64,000 nucleotides of DNA, taken from Adiantum capillus-veneris. Taxonomy: Eukaryota > Streptophyta > Polypodiopsida > Polypodiales > Pteridaceae. Shown here piece after piece: positions 33,841 to 45,006 of this stretch (position 1 is its first letter; each line of letters opens with the position of its first letter). The notes beneath the pieces are model-generated. The model did no database searches and was not told the origin of the DNA. It saw nothing but the letters and a program-made list of their open reading frames with translations. Where the stretch lies: NCBI GenBank assembly GCA_014529385.2, contig CM043952.1, positions 55,468,619 to 55,532,618 on the forward strand, read 5' to 3'. The position numbers and the translations under genes were made by a program.

Positions 33841-34417
33841 ATAAATACAAGTGAAAATTGGATAACTCTAATTCCTTTTGATTGTGTATATTTTCTTTTG
33901 CTAAATGAGAATCTTCAACAAAAATCATGTACACGGAAAGAGAGCTCTTTATTGACTTGTTGAAAGCTTGTGTATGTACAATGGGTATAGTGTTATCCAT
34001 TTCCTTAGCATCTATATACATATCTTTCTCCCTGAACTTAAAGGAGATTCTACTTTCGGGGAATTTAACATTGGCATCCATGCAATCAAACCACGGTGCC
34101 CCTAGGATTACATCCTCATGCTTGAGAGGCAAGATAAAGAAGTCCTCTTTGTCCACATAGCTTTGGACATGGAGCCTCAATTTCCCGATTAAGGGAGTGA
34201 CTAAAGCTTCTTGCCCCTTGAAAGAACCATTTGCAGGTAGGACATCTCCCATCTCGTAGGCTTGTATGCCTAGCTTGGTGGCCAACTCTATAGGTATAAA
34301 ATTGTGAGTAGAACCAGGATCAAAGAGAATAAAAGCATCATGTTCTCTTACCTTTCCCCAAGCATGGCATAGAGGAGATCCTTTGAGGTGAATTTCCTCC
34401 TCTTGGATTTCGACCAA
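33692..34417 (-). pseudogene. Chromovirus B retropepsin-type protease
   Basis: AFILFDPGSTHNFIPIELA holds the active site (D-P-G-S, common in plant chromoviruses) at about 34320. LKHEDVILGAPWFDCMDANV is the second motif at about 34120-34065. The 241-residue frame is open through the whole domain and then drifts off frame before RT. It cleaves the Gag-Pol polyprotein in the family. Confidence 0.88.
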
Positions 34418-35972
34418 GGTAGTGCTAGGAGGTTCATGGCGAGTGTTCTTTTGGGGACAAACGCAGTACGCATGCCCTTGCTTGCCACACTTGAAAAAAT
34501 GATTATCCTTGAGATAAAGGTCAAGCTCTTCAGGAGAGAGTTTATTTTTGCCTTTATAAACTCCCTTCTCTTTAGCTTTGTTGGAGTTGCCCTTAGGAGA
34601 CTTTTGGACATTTTCCTTCCTCTTAGGCCCATTGGAACCCTTGTTTTCTGGGGCTTAGAATTTCTTTTAGCCCCCCGTTTGGAAATTGATTCAAGAGGCC
34701 ACCATAGTATGGTGTATAACCGCCAATATGGTGCATGGCCTTTGGGAGTTGACATACTCCGCGATTTCTTCAATTAAGCCCGCACAAGATTGTTGCTTTT
34801 TCTCTCTAAAATCCAACTTCTTGAAGAGAGTGGCTTTGATTTGTAAATCCCAAAACTTGTCTATATATTTGTGAATGGATTCCTAGGGAGAGTTTCAAGC
34901 TTCACCATTCGGTGAGTACTTTGTCTTTGGCATCGGTGGCCGAAAACTGCTTCATAATGGAAGCTCTTAAAGCTTTCCATGTTCGTGGAGCTTCACCGTT
35001 GGCCCGTAGGCTAGACCACCATTTCTTGGAGGACTTTTGAAAGTGCATGGCTACATGGCATAGCTTAGAGGACTTTGTAAAGCCCTCATCTCCAAATGCC
35101 GCATCAAATTGTTGGATAAAGGCCAAGACTTTGTTCGTAGCACCAAAAGTGCCATCATAGGTAAGGAAAGAGATGCTCTTCCCTCCCTCTTTGAATTTCT
35201 TGAGCTTGGAAGACCTCTTCCACGCGGCATAGGATTTCCTATGGCCTCTTCTTTTTGATGGTTCAAAGGTTGCACCATCACTTTCTTAAGAAGATGGAGA
35301 AGAAGGTGACCTCTTTCTCACCTTTTTCTTTCCTTGATCTTCTTTGTCTTCACCATCACTTTCATAAGAGGAAGAGGATGACGAAGATGGAGAAGAGCGT
35401 GTCCTCTTTCTCGCCTTTTTCTTCTCTTGCTTTTTGTCATCCCTTTTTGAAGTATGGTGTGGAGAAGTATGTGATGGTCTTCTCCGTTATGGAGGTGATG
35501 GAGAGCGTTTAGCCCGTCGTCTTTGTGGATCCATCTCCGTGGAGGTGGCGGGAGACTCACTTCTTTCTCGTTCCTTTGGTGAAGGCTCTTAATTTCTCCT
35601 TTGAGAAGGAGATGCAACATCAAGGAGAAAATTTCTGAGCCCTTCATATGGATCCTCTTCTTCTTCCAGAATCGGAGAGAGGCCTCTTTCAGAAGTCTCA
35701 CAAGGAGGCTTCCTAGGTTCTCTCTTGTCATGGTGGGGATCTTGCAAAATCCCATGTGCACAAAGCTGCTATTGCACTTCACTTTGGAGGGATGGATTGC
35801 CCATGGCTTGTTGAATCCTAGAAACAAGATAGTTAACAAGCATCAGGGCATCATTAGTAGCCTGCTCATTAGCAAAATCAAAGTTATCAACATTAATTTC
35901 ACTCTCTTTACTATTGTCAGCCATTCTAACACTTTTGTGTGAAATATTTTTAGGTGTACTTTGGCACTTCAA
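34418..35972 (-). pseudogene. Chromovirus B gag
   Basis: A plausible start is MADNSKESEINVDNFDFANE (35925), inside the ORF that begins at 35972. A Ser/Arg-rich segment follows (35560-35300). The gag core has LAFIQQFDAAFGDEGF and AMHFQKSSKKWWSSLRANGE (35126-34960). The zinc knuckle at about 34490-34450 reads FKCGKQGHAYCVC with its first Cys replaced by Phe, so metal binding is probably lost. Stops and frameshifts occur at about 35770, 35600, 35310 and 34900. Confidence 0.8.
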
Positions 35973-36330
35973 TCCCTAGTTGCTACTTCCTTTACCCCTT
36001 TACAAAAAGCACTCAAGCTACTGTACCTGTGGCTCAAATACCATTAATTCATGCAAGGAATAGAAGAGAGGGTCGTTTCAACACCAAAACAACACCGGCT
36101 CCTGTCAAGCTTCTAATAGCTCAATAGTGGTTAATCCATAGGCAATCCCCATAGGACTCCACTATAAAGACCATAGCTCTCGACGGTGATGGCCTATTTC
36201 CTGCACAAAGGCAGGCACACTGCAATGCTGAAAAATACCTATTCTACTTACTCACATGCAATTAATAGTACCAACCATTTATAGCTAGCTTGCGGACCTT
36301 CCTTCTTGAGCAAGAAAAGAGAAACCTTGT

Positions 36331-36343
36331 GCTCTGATACCAA
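36331..36343 (-). promoter_or_regulatory. Chromovirus B primer binding site (initiator tRNA-Met)
   Basis: The minus strand reads TTGGTATCAGAGC, abutting the 5' LTR. Confidence 0.95.
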
Positions 36344-37538
36344 TCTAACATTCAATGGTCTAGTAACTTGTGTGTAGCTGAAAATAGCATGAACATAGTG
36401 AGCATTTCATTAGAATAGCTTCCTAATGAGAATAACAAGAGTGCTTGGGTGGAGAGAGCAACAAAAAGCATAACACCTAGTTAGATAGCATGAACAATAC
36501 TTCAAAAGAGAGAGAAATTAAGTAATTGACAACAGATGAGGACCGCATTTGCATGGAGCCGGTCCCCCCTCCAAAAGGCTTTGTATTATGGTTTCTCCCA
36601 TCAAGAGAGATATTTTACAATACAATTCTTTGTGTTCCTTCAAGACTAGCTAGTGCAATGAAGATGGAAACTTCATGCACTAAGCAAAACACTTATCAAA
36701 CACAACATCAATTCCCTCACGGTCTCAGACCCAAGACCTCACACACATTCGAAGATGGTGAGAGCTAGCGTGGTATGAGAGTAGATTGAGAGGAAGAAGG
36801 AGTATTCTTACGCGAAAGATGTACATCTCCTCACATAATCACTCATATTAGCACAGCTTAGCTTAGTAATTAGCATGGTAGAGGAGATGAGCATGCATTG
36901 AATCTTGGCTCTTGGTTTGATTTGCATCAAAAAGCCAAGAGTTGTTGGTGTAGGCCTCCCTTCTCACAAGCTTGGAGTAGGTGGTAAGATTTCAATTAAA
37001 GCTTGAGAAGGAGAGAGACTCTTCTTTGCTTCCCACATGAGATTGTGTGAGTGATAATGCCTTGCAAAAATCAGTCCCCCTCTCTCTCTTGGTCGACCCC
37101 CCTTGCTAAATGCTCATACTACAACCCTACTGGACCTCCCCAGGCCTAGCCAATGGAAATTAAGAAGCATAAGTGATAGCCTTCTAGCATGTGTTCCCCT
37201 TTCCCCTTTTGTGAGAGCTTTAGGTAATTATTTTATTCAACTAGACTCTCATTGGACCACTTTGCCTCTTGGCCAATAGAAATCAGGCAAGCCATTGGGC
37301 TGTTGAATGCTCATTGGACCCCTTGGGAGACTGCCCAATAGTCTTCTAAAGAACTTAATTCTTATTGGTTCTTTTATTAAGTGTTTTTAAATTAATTAAA
37401 CTAGGTTTAATCTAGCTTGATTCTCATTGGTCCACCTCCAAGGCCATCCAATAGGAATTAGGTACACCTTGTGGGCATCTGGTCTAGGGAGTTGACATGT
37501 GTCCCTCATTCCCTTTGTGTAAAGGGAGCTTGTGTATG

Positions 37539-37596
<58 letters not shown>

Positions 37597-37976
37597 AGTT
37601 TATCTCTCATCTCCTACTTCTAGGGCTCACCCCCTCCTATGTAGGGATGGTTGAAGACTTTTGGGACATACACAAAGCATCCAATTTCCCTAAGCTTTTG
37701 GCCTCTGGACAGAACCTTTGAATTTTGGAACCTTAGCATTTTGGAAGTCTTAATGGGCTGAACCTTAGAATCTTTTAAGCCCATTGGTGCACATTTCTCT
37801 TTTGCAGATGGTCCCCCTTTTGGATCCCTATTTTCCCTCCTTTGGATCCCTATTGTGGCCAATCTACTAGCTTAACCAATATTCTAGCTTTTTCTCCCTT
37901 GGCACTTCCCCATATTAAATGAACAGTTTAACATGAGAAAATCATTTAGGAGAACTAGATATTGATTATTATGACA
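36344..37976 (-). repeat. Chromovirus B 5' LTR
   Basis: On the minus strand it begins TGTCATAATAATCAATATC and ends AATGTTAGA, mutated from the ACA seen in the other copy. It contains an interrupted (TG)n run at 37531-37595 and is followed on the plus strand by CTATT (37977-37981). Confidence 0.93.
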
Positions 37977-37981
37977 CTATT

Positions 37982-38500
37982 AGATAGAGCTTATAAAAAT
38001 GAGTTTAAGATATTAAGAGAGAAAATATATTCTCTTCTTTTTGAATCATACACTAAAACCATATTCGATAACGATTAATTAATAACAGATAGTCTGTCTA
38101 TGAGCAGTACAATTAAAAAACGTAGTTAAAACTAATGTTTTTATTAATATCAATGTTTTACTTTTATGTGTTTTAGCTTAAAATAAGTTGACAAAATTAT
38201 GGAGACCCAAAAATGGGGTTTTTTTGAGCCATGACCTAAAAGGTACGTTCTTTGTCAAATAAAGAAGTTTTTTTGCAATTCTGTTTACATTGTCTTGTAG
38301 ATCATACCTATTCTCGTCGTTTTGAGTACTTGGAAGCCTATATTCTGAGTTTGTATGACAAAGTTATAATAGAAACAAATTGCTAGTAGCAAGGTAGCCT
38401 AGAAGCAACAACAAATTAGCTTACAAACAGATATACATAGGTAATATCTCTTTTGTTTCATCCAAGAAGTGATTGCACTCTTTTATGATGGTACAAAATG
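37982..38500. other. No feature recognised
   Basis: AT-rich sequence between chromovirus B and gypsy C. Both strands lack recognisable coding or repeat structure. Confidence 0.5.
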
Positions 38501-38663
38501 ATGTTTTGAATTTGATTATCATGTTGAATTGGTTACACGAGTATGTTCTTTTCACTATTTTGTACGATGCAGAAACCAATGTGTGAAACAAGATCTGTGC
38601 AAGGTGTCATGATATTGGGATTGTGATCGTGTTGCAATTTTGATTAAGATCGTTGCTGCCATC

Positions 38664-38792
38664 AAGAGATTGAGAGTGTGATTGTGATTGAGATTAAGAG
38701 TGAGAGTGTGATTGAGATTGAGATTGTGCATAAGATTGAGATTGAGAGTGAGAGTGAGAGTGTGATTGAGATGGAGATTGAGATAGCTCAAG
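38664..38792 (+). repeat. GAGATTGAGAGTGT minisatellite
   Basis: Short units of the type GAGATTGAGAGTGTGATT are repeated irregularly over about 130 bp, upstream of the gypsy C primer site and probably within its LTR. It creates spurious IEIE-type ORFs. Confidence 0.9.
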
Positions 38793-38939
38793 GATGGCCG
38801 GGAGGTTATGAAACAAGATATGCTCCTATTGTAATGATTACCTTACATCGAATACAGATTCTTTATTTCATCTATTTATTCTGCAAAATTTGTATTTTTT
38901 ATTATCAATGTATTTCGCTCTCCCCTGTGGCGTCACAAG

Positions 38940-38951
38940 TGGTATCAGAGC
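38940..38951 (+). promoter_or_regulatory. Gypsy C primer binding site (initiator tRNA-Met)
   Basis: TGGTATCAGAGC follows GGCGTCACA, which would be the LTR end. Confidence 0.85.
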
Positions 38952-39119
38952 AGTTTCAATTCTGCGACGTCGATGAAAGGATAGGAGAAACGATTGAAGA
39001 AAGAAGAAGATAAAAGTGGAGATAAATGAACAAAGGACAAGAAGCAAAAAAAGAATCGATGATGATGACGAGGGCTCTGATGCGGGAGAAGAGGTGGTGA
39101 AATAATTCTTTAAGAAAGC

Positions 39120-39335
39120 TAAGCTCAATGAGTTTGATGGAATAAGGAAGACATGCAAAGGTGGATTGAAGAAATCAAAGCTTTTGGATCACGCTTTCAA
39201 TATGGAGAACAAGACTACCAAACTTTTGAATGCTTGAGCATAGTGATCGATATGGAAATACGTACCAAGATGGCTCAATTGGAGACTATTGGCAATGCAG
39301 ATGATAAATGTAAGTCGTCTAGCCCATCTTTGTGA
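39120..39335 (+). pseudogene. Gypsy C gag fragment
   Basis: LNEFDG at about 39127 and then, in a shifted frame, MQRWIEEIKAFGSRFQYGEQ and MEIRTKMAQLE resemble the start of a gypsy gag domain (target-binding L-x-x-F-x-G followed by W). The remainder has decayed. Confidence 0.5.
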
Positions 39336-39774
39336 TGCTTTATGCCTTTGGTACGTCATTTGAAAGATTTTTGTGATCAAATTTATGCATAAACTCAGAA
39401 ACTTTGAAATTGAACTGCTTAATTGATTTGGATAGTACACATTACTTCTTGTACCCTGAATTGGATGAAAAATTAAACTTAGAAATTGAAAGACTTGTGG
39501 ACTTAGCTAGTGGTAGTTTCATGAAAGAACTAATTGAAAATCACATTTTGATTGATTATAAAGAAAAGAAGGAATAATCTTAAAATCTATTGATGGGGTT
39601 AGTTGCACTATTCAAAGAGAAGAAAGATATAGTTTTGTCCATGAAATTGATAACATGACTTAAACAAGGGTGTGAGACCTTCATAACTTTTTCAAGAGAG
39701 TTAAAAGATAAACCTAAAAAAGAAAAAGAGAAAAACAATTTTCTATCTTGGAAGGGTAACCTTGAGAGAGGGTA

Positions 39775-40020
39775 TTCACAATGATCCTGATAAGGTCAAG
39801 GCAATTTAGGAATTGTCGATACCAAAAAAAATTATGAGAGATATGAGGAGTATTTTAGGATTAACACATTATAAGTGAACACATATTAAGACTTTTTCTA
39901 AGATTGCGTGACGTCTAGCTGAACTATATAAAAAAAAAGTATTTGTATAATCTGAAGCATGTCAAGCTACATTTGAAACACTGAAAGAAGAGGGATTTAA
40001 AATTATATTACGAGGATTCT
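39775..40020 (+). pseudogene. Gypsy C RT thumb/RNase H fragment
   Basis: The plus strand reads NDPDKVKAI, a stop, ELSIPKKIMRDMRSILGLTH and, across stops, HIKTFSKIA then KKKVFV and SEACQATFETLKEE. This is the gypsy signature (DPxKVxAI...P...LRSFLGL..YYRxFI..FSxIA.PL) leading into RNase H. There are multiple stops. Confidence 0.75.
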
Positions 40021-40200
40021 AGAATTAGGAAAAACTTATTTTTTTATATCTAATGCAAGGAGAAAGAAAATAGGATGTGTTTTATATGAGAAGGAATGAT
40101 TTGATCTATCATGTGCATGATTGAGAATTAGTTAAAATTATATCTTCACTCATTCATTACTCAATAACAGGCAGAAGTGATGACTTCAACTATTATGTGA

Positions 40201-41784
40201 GTACAATTTTGATTTGAAATATTTGGATTGAGAGTGTGATTGAGACAAGGTCACCAATGCCTTGACTTAAAGACCAATATGTGATATCATTTATATGTTT
40301 CGTAATGATTTGATTGATTAAGTTTGATGTGAAGTGAATAATGATCGTTTCTACTCTAACATTATCTCTTATAAAAATCCTCATGTGGGAGAGAGGTTTG
40401 AGAGAAAATTTTGTTTGTACAAGGATAACTTGTACTATAATGATTGTTTATATGTGTCTGTAAATTCTTCTTTGAAACATCAAATTTTGTATGAATGTTA
40501 AAATATATTCTTTTTAAGATAATCTTGTTTTAAATAAAAGATATGAGGTATTGAAATAATTATTTTAAGGATAAAACTAGAAATCATTTTGATTGTAGAG
40601 TTGCATGGAGAGGATGTTGAGCTATTTTTAGTAAACATGAAAGCGGCTTGCCACAAAAATAGGTGATAAGCGATGAGGAATGCTGAGAAATATTTGAGGT
40701 AGTTCTAAGGAAATATTCTATTATTGGGTTTTCTCTCTGTTTGAGAAAGTTAAAGTAAGCTAGAATGAGGTTTTGGTTCATTTCAAGTGACATTTTTTCA
40801 ATCTCCAAAACACTCAAAAACTATAGCAATATATTTTTTCCCACAATCAAAAAGACCTAGATGACTATTATCCCTACAAGGAGGAGTTTCCACGTCTTTA
40901 GGCTCTATGGGTGATGATAAAAGTTGAGGCGGGTGCACCTGCTACCTTTCATGCCACCAAAGATTTCATTGACGTTATCACAATCGCGTGATTACGTTAA
41001 TAACTCTAGTAATTACACAAGAAAATCACGTGATCACGTTAATTGTTAACAAGACTTTGATTATGACCTGCAAAAACCCATAGAGCCGGTTAGCCCGTCG
41101 GACTTATAGATTTTCCCTACGGATCCTGCCAGTCTTCTTCATTTTCTTGGCGGGCCCGCCGCGGGTAAAAGAAAATACCCGGCAGGCCCGACGAGAAAAT
41201 GCAAAAAGTCTGACAGGAGTAATTATATATAGTAGACATTGTGCTTATCGTGGTCCTCTAGCTAGGAAAATCCTTGTGGAGTGTATCCTAGTGCCGGGTA
41301 TAGTCATCTGCTTGTATATTGACCTAAGGTTACAGAGTCACAGGTCCTTTTTTTGGGCCGAACGTGATTCTTAATTTGGCAACCACTTCTAAATTTTTTT
41401 AACTCCTCTACCCAACATAAAGGTACGAAACCAAAACAATTGAAAACTTGGAGAGTCATGCTCATTAAAAAGAAGCCATTGGTCCAAATGAGGGTTGTAA
41501 TTGGTTTTAGAAGGTGAGCATATGTAGATGACGAGTAGATAGTCAAGGATTAATGTCGTGTACTAGTGTACTGGGCATATAAAGATCCTTGAAGTGCATT
41601 TTTCACCATCATATTTTGAGTTGATATACATTGTCTCACTGCACAATATAAGAGCTACAATTCTTAAATGGGTGAAAATGGCTTTTATAAATTGAATTGA
41701 TTTCATAAGGGGGATACAATCCTTCACTGGGTACAAGTAGTCCTCAATGGTGTGATCATATTGAATATTTATTCGTGTTAGTTC
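40201..41784. other. Mostly unassigned sequence
   Basis: A weak gypsy-like scrap (VLRKYSIIGFSL, about 40700-40740 plus) may come from the segment before RT. CACGTGAT/CGTGATTACG motifs recur at 40985-41040. The fold-back at 41112-41222 is annotated separately. Nothing else was recognised. Confidence 0.4.
41112..41222. repeat. GC-rich imperfect inverted repeat (fold-back)
   Basis: The left arm contains CATTTTCTTGGCGGGCCCGC and the right arm the complement of GGCAGGCCCGACGAGAAAAT, about 86% matched over 21 bp. Pairing extends outward (TCCTGCCAG with CTGACAGGA). The left arm also holds the perfect palindrome GGCGGGCCCGCC (41149-41160). The surrounding sequence is AT-rich. It could be a fold-back or MITE remnant. 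Confidence 0.7.
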
Positions 41785-42104
41785 TGTAAAGTGTAAGCTT
41801 TGTCCTAAGGTGTGAGTCAAGGAGAGGAGAGTGGATTTATCCCACATACTGTGGAGCAAGGCTGTAGAGCTACTTAAAGCTCATTTCTTGAATCAATAAA
41901 CCACAACTTCATTTTGCACTACATGCTTGTCTATGGTGAGCTTGTGCTAAGCTAAGTCAATACTTAAGATTGTGTTTATGAGTCCAAGCTAATCCTATCT
42001 TGGAACCTAATTCACTTGAGTGATAACCTTGCTTACACACACTCACACACTTGCACCATGTTTCTCTTTCATCCACCATAGCTAGCACGATCCAAATCTT
42101 AACA
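41785..42104 (+). repeat. Element E 5' LTR
   Basis: TGTAAAGTGTAAGC...CTTAACA, 320 bp. Compared with the 3' copy I see about half a dozen differences (for example TAAGC/TGAGC, GCTTG/GATTG, TTTCTC/TTTC). Confidence 0.95.
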
Positions 42105-42106
42105 TT

Positions 42107-42118
42107 TGGTATCAGAGC
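42107..42118 (+). promoter_or_regulatory. Element E primer binding site (initiator tRNA-Met)
   Basis: TGGTATCAGAGC two bases after the LTR end. Confidence 0.95.
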
Positions 42119-42606
42119 TATGGTGTGCTAGCTAGGATTGTCATTATGCATTAGTGTGTGTTAATCATTAGCACCTCCATTAGATCGATTAGCATTGCAT
42201 AATTGTTGTCACGGCCCATTAACAGTTTCATAGTTAAGTTGCATATCTCACTAATTAAGCACTAATCTAGGCTATGTGTGGGCATGTCCTTGGCACACCC
42301 AAGAGGCCACTACCCTCCATGGCTAGGTAGACTTGATTAGAAAGAGGATTAGCATCATTTGGATTGTATTTTATATTGCATTTTTTGCGTCAATTTTTGC
42401 ATCATTTACCTCTTCAATTAAATTCATTAAACTCGTTTTCCTTTTGCATTGTTCACCTCATCTCGAAGCTCTCCTCGCAAGCTTTCCATCAATTCCACCC
42501 ATGCCAAAATTGCATTTGATTTGCCTATCCTAAAGCTTGCTTGATTTTGGTCTCATATACACCCTCAATCTCTGGAATTTTCTGCAGAACAAATCCACAG
42601 GGGCAA

Positions 42607-42632
42607 TGTGTGTGTGTGTGTGTGTGTGTGTG
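42607..42632 (+). repeat. (TG)13 microsatellite
   Basis: A pure run inside element E. Confidence 0.97.
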
Positions 42633-42839
42633 CCTACCGACTTTAGCTTAACACTTTGTTTTCCGGAGCCTTTCCACAAGGAAACACTTTGGCTTGGTGG
42701 CTGGCTCAAATTGGTAAGGCTATTCTTTGTTCCGTGGGGTCCAAGGTTCAACTTGGTCAACCTAAAACGGGCAAGCCCGGCGGACTTGAAAAGGTGCATG
42801 AAAAGCTGCTCTTTTGATTGGTGGGTCCGCTGGAGACGA

Positions 42840-43125
42840 TTCTCACACTGATTTTTTTTTCTTTGGCGCTGATCGCTGTCGAGCGCACTGCCCATTTGCC
42901 CGCGCTTGCCCGGGAACGCTGCCCGCCGCCTTGCCTACCCCCGCCTGCCCCACTGCCCGACGGGCTGCCCCGCATCCACATAGTTCCCCTTTCCCACAGC
43001 ATCTGACCACGGACTCAACCCCGTGCGCTCAACCCCTTTTAAGGGAGCTTTCGGGTCCACGCCCCTGTTGGGCCCCCCTTCCCGCGACTGCCTGGCGCTT
43101 TCCACCTTATGCCAAGCCCCCAAAG
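42840..43125. other. GC-rich insert inside element E
   Basis: About 285 bp are markedly GC-rich (GCCCGCGCTTGCCCGGGAAC and CTGCCCGACGGGCTGCCCCG are typical), unlike the AT-rich surroundings. Overlapping ORFs occur on both strands, as expected by chance at high GC, and none is recognisable. It may be captured host sequence. Confidence 0.5.
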
Positions 43126-43507
43126 TCACTCAAATTTTAAGCGGGCAGTCCTACCTCACAGCATCCGAGCCTATTTCAGCCCCCTTTCCCACAAGGACTT
43201 CAAAGGCCACTAGCCTTTCAAACCTTTTCTGTTTACGCGGGCTGACTACCAACGACATCGGGGCTACCAAAAAGGGCAGTTCTCACCAACTGCAGCACTG
43301 CAAAAGAAATTCAAAGAAGATTATTACCAGGATTTACAATCTAAAGCAACCAAAGTTCCCAAGAGATGGAAATCTCCACCAGCTTTGACAAAGGCATCTC
43401 CAAGCCAAATACACCAAGGTAAAACAAAACTGTGAAGAGGGGCTTCACCGACAGTGAAGAGGAGCTTCACATTGAAGGGAAAAATCCAAAGTACAAATTG
43501 AAATCTT

Positions 43508-43615
43508 GCAGCCAAGCACAACACTTTCAGCCAAGCACAACACTTTCTTGCAATGTATGTAGTTATATTTGTCTACATGGATGACATTATGTGCTTTTGT
43601 GATGGGATAGAAATT
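43508..43615 (+). pseudogene. Element E reverse transcriptase trace
   Basis: A frame at about 43553-43600 reads MYVVIFVYMDDIMCF, a reverse transcriptase catalytic box with intact Asp pair (YMDD at 43574-43585). Directly upstream CAGCCAAGCACAACACTTTC is repeated twice in tandem. Flanking RT motifs are not recognisable, so copia or gypsy origin cannot be decided. Confidence 0.5.
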
Positions 43616-44017
43616 GGCATTGGAGAGTCTCCAAATTGCTAAATTCTCTTCATGTGTGAAGAATTTGTGACAAATTGTATTTCCGCATGCTTGAGCTCTC
43701 GGAGTATAATGGAAGAGAGCATTAATTTTTGCATCAACCTTTTCATAGGATATTTTAGCATATTGTTGCATGTCATTATGACACATGGAATAAAGCCTGA
43801 TTGTACCACAAAAAGGGGGACAAAAGTACTCGTTCGAGGGGAGGATACGAATTCAGACCATGAAGTAGTTAAAAGTAACAGCACAAGCAACGAAGGCAAG
43901 AGACCTGATAACGGATCAGCTCACATAGTAGGAGACAAAGAGGACGAAGACGAAGGTAGCGTTTGGGAAGACCCATTTTGAAGATGCAGACTCTCTACTT
44001 GTAGGAGAGGACTTTTT

Positions 44018-44180
44018 CCTGTGTGGATACCAGCTTATCATCTTGTGTGGACATCAGCATCCTTTGTGGATTGTTCTTGTGTGGATTTTACCATCCTGTG
44101 TGGATATCACCATCCTTTGTGGACTTTATTTTCCTGTGTGGACCATCCTACGTGGATTTTGTTAGCCTGTGTGGATCGTG
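44018..44180 (+). repeat. GTGTGGA minisatellite before the polypurine tract
   Basis: Nine copies of CCTGTGTGGA-like units (starts near 44021, 44045, 44065, 44079, 44097, 44118, 44136, 44150, 44169) are spaced 14-24 bp and separated by CATCACCATC-like spacers. Confidence 0.9.
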
Positions 44181-44211
44181 CATCTTTAGTATCTTGTCTT
44201 AGTCCAAACCT

Positions 44212-44223
44212 CAAGGGGAGGAT
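44212..44223 (+). other. Element E polypurine tract
   Basis: CAAGGGGAGGAT immediately before the 3' LTR. Confidence 0.85.
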
Positions 44224-44542
44224 TGTAAAGTGTGAGCTTTGTCCTAAGGTGTGAGTCAAGGAGAGGAGAGTGGATTTATCCCACATACTGTGGAGCAAGG
44301 CTGTAGAGCTACTTAAAGCTCATTTCTTGAATCAATAAACCACAACTTCATTTTGCACTACATGATTGTCTATGGTGAGCTTGTGCTAAGCTAAGTCAAT
44401 ACTCAAGATTGTGTTTATGAGTCCAAGCTAATCCTATCTTGGAACCTAATTCACTTGAGTGATAACCTTGCTTACACACACTCACACACTTGCACCATGT
44501 TTCCTTTCATCCACCATAGCTAGCACGATCCAAATCTTAACA
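44224..44542 (+). repeat. Element E 3' LTR
   Basis: 319 bp, partner of 41785-42104, followed by AGTTC. Confidence 0.95.
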
Positions 44543-45000
44543 AGTTCATGCATTGGTTTATATAGAGAGTGCATTATGTATTATAAAAGATTATTAGTGC
44601 ATGAAATGACCAATCATATATTTTATTGCTTTGGTGTGTTTTTTGCAAACAACTAACATCCTTTAGTATAGGAGTTGATTATTTTTATTATTATTTAAAA
44701 TTAGATATTTATTATTGTTTGCAAATCAAAGTGGACATATGCATACATAGAGTGGACATAATTGCATTGAGAAATTCATAGCATTTTTGTATTTATTATG
44801 CATACATAGAGTGCATTCCAATGTGTAGGTTTTCTCACAACATAGGTGATCGATATGTGGATTCAGTAGCATGCATTGAAAATATCATATTGTGCAGTTT
44901 TGGTTACTTTTATAGTGAATGATTTTTTAATATATTTTGAAAATAAGAAAAATGTTTAAAAAATTGAACATCTAGTTCTTTTGTCTTCAGTTTTAATTTA
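44543..45000. other. AT-rich sequence before the hAT 2 gene
   Basis: No gene recognised. Direct repeats of ATGCATACATAGAGTG occur at about 44738 and 44799. This may be the 5' region of hAT 2; no terminal inverted repeat was identified. Confidence 0.4.
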
Positions 45001-45006
45001 AAAGCA

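Larger units (their letters stand above)
29091..37976 (-). mobile_element. Chromovirus B: full-length Ty3/gypsy element, genes broken
   Basis: An 8886-bp element bounded by CTATT, with LTRs of 1612 and 1633 bp, a tRNA-Met primer site directly inside the right LTR, and on the minus strand gag, protease, RT, RNase H, integrase and a chromodomain in the standard gypsy order. Frameshifts and stops break every gene. Its pol is the closest relative of chromovirus A in this window. The chromodomain tail and primer type place it among plant chromoviruses; the exact clade needs a tree. Confidence 0.95.
38500..40200 (+). mobile_element. Gypsy C: deleted LTR retrotransposon fragment
   Basis: A primer site at 38940-38951 preceded by an LTR-like end, a gag piece at 39120-39335 and an RT/RNase H piece at 39775-40020 occur in gypsy order on the plus strand. 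Protease, most of RT and integrase are missing. Neither outer LTR boundary could be fixed. A GATTGAGAGTGTGATTGAG segment at 40220-40250 echoes the repeat before the primer site and may be part of the other LTR. Confidence 0.65.
41785..44542 (+). mobile_element. LTR element E: short, young LTR retrotransposon without intact pol
   Basis: LTRs at 41785-42104 and 44224-44542 are nearly identical. The duplication AGTTC flanks both sides (41780-41784 and 44543-44547). A tRNA-Met primer site and a purine tract are present. The 2.1-kb interior has no open gag or pol. The only coding trace is an RT-like YMDD at 43574-43585. It is 2758 bp long and probably moved with proteins from another element. Confidence 0.93.

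Noticed and set aside
35318-35839. 173-residue basic minus ORF in chromovirus B
   Set aside because: It is an off-frame reading of the Ser/Arg-rich gag segment; the true gag motifs are in another frame.
38555-39013. Asn/Leu/Thr and Ile/Glu repeat ORFs
   Set aside because: They follow the GAGATTGAGAGTGT minisatellite.
42814-43140. Pro/Ala-rich ORFs on both strands in the GC-rich insert
   Set aside because: High GC removes stop codons by chance; no domain, and both strands are equally open.
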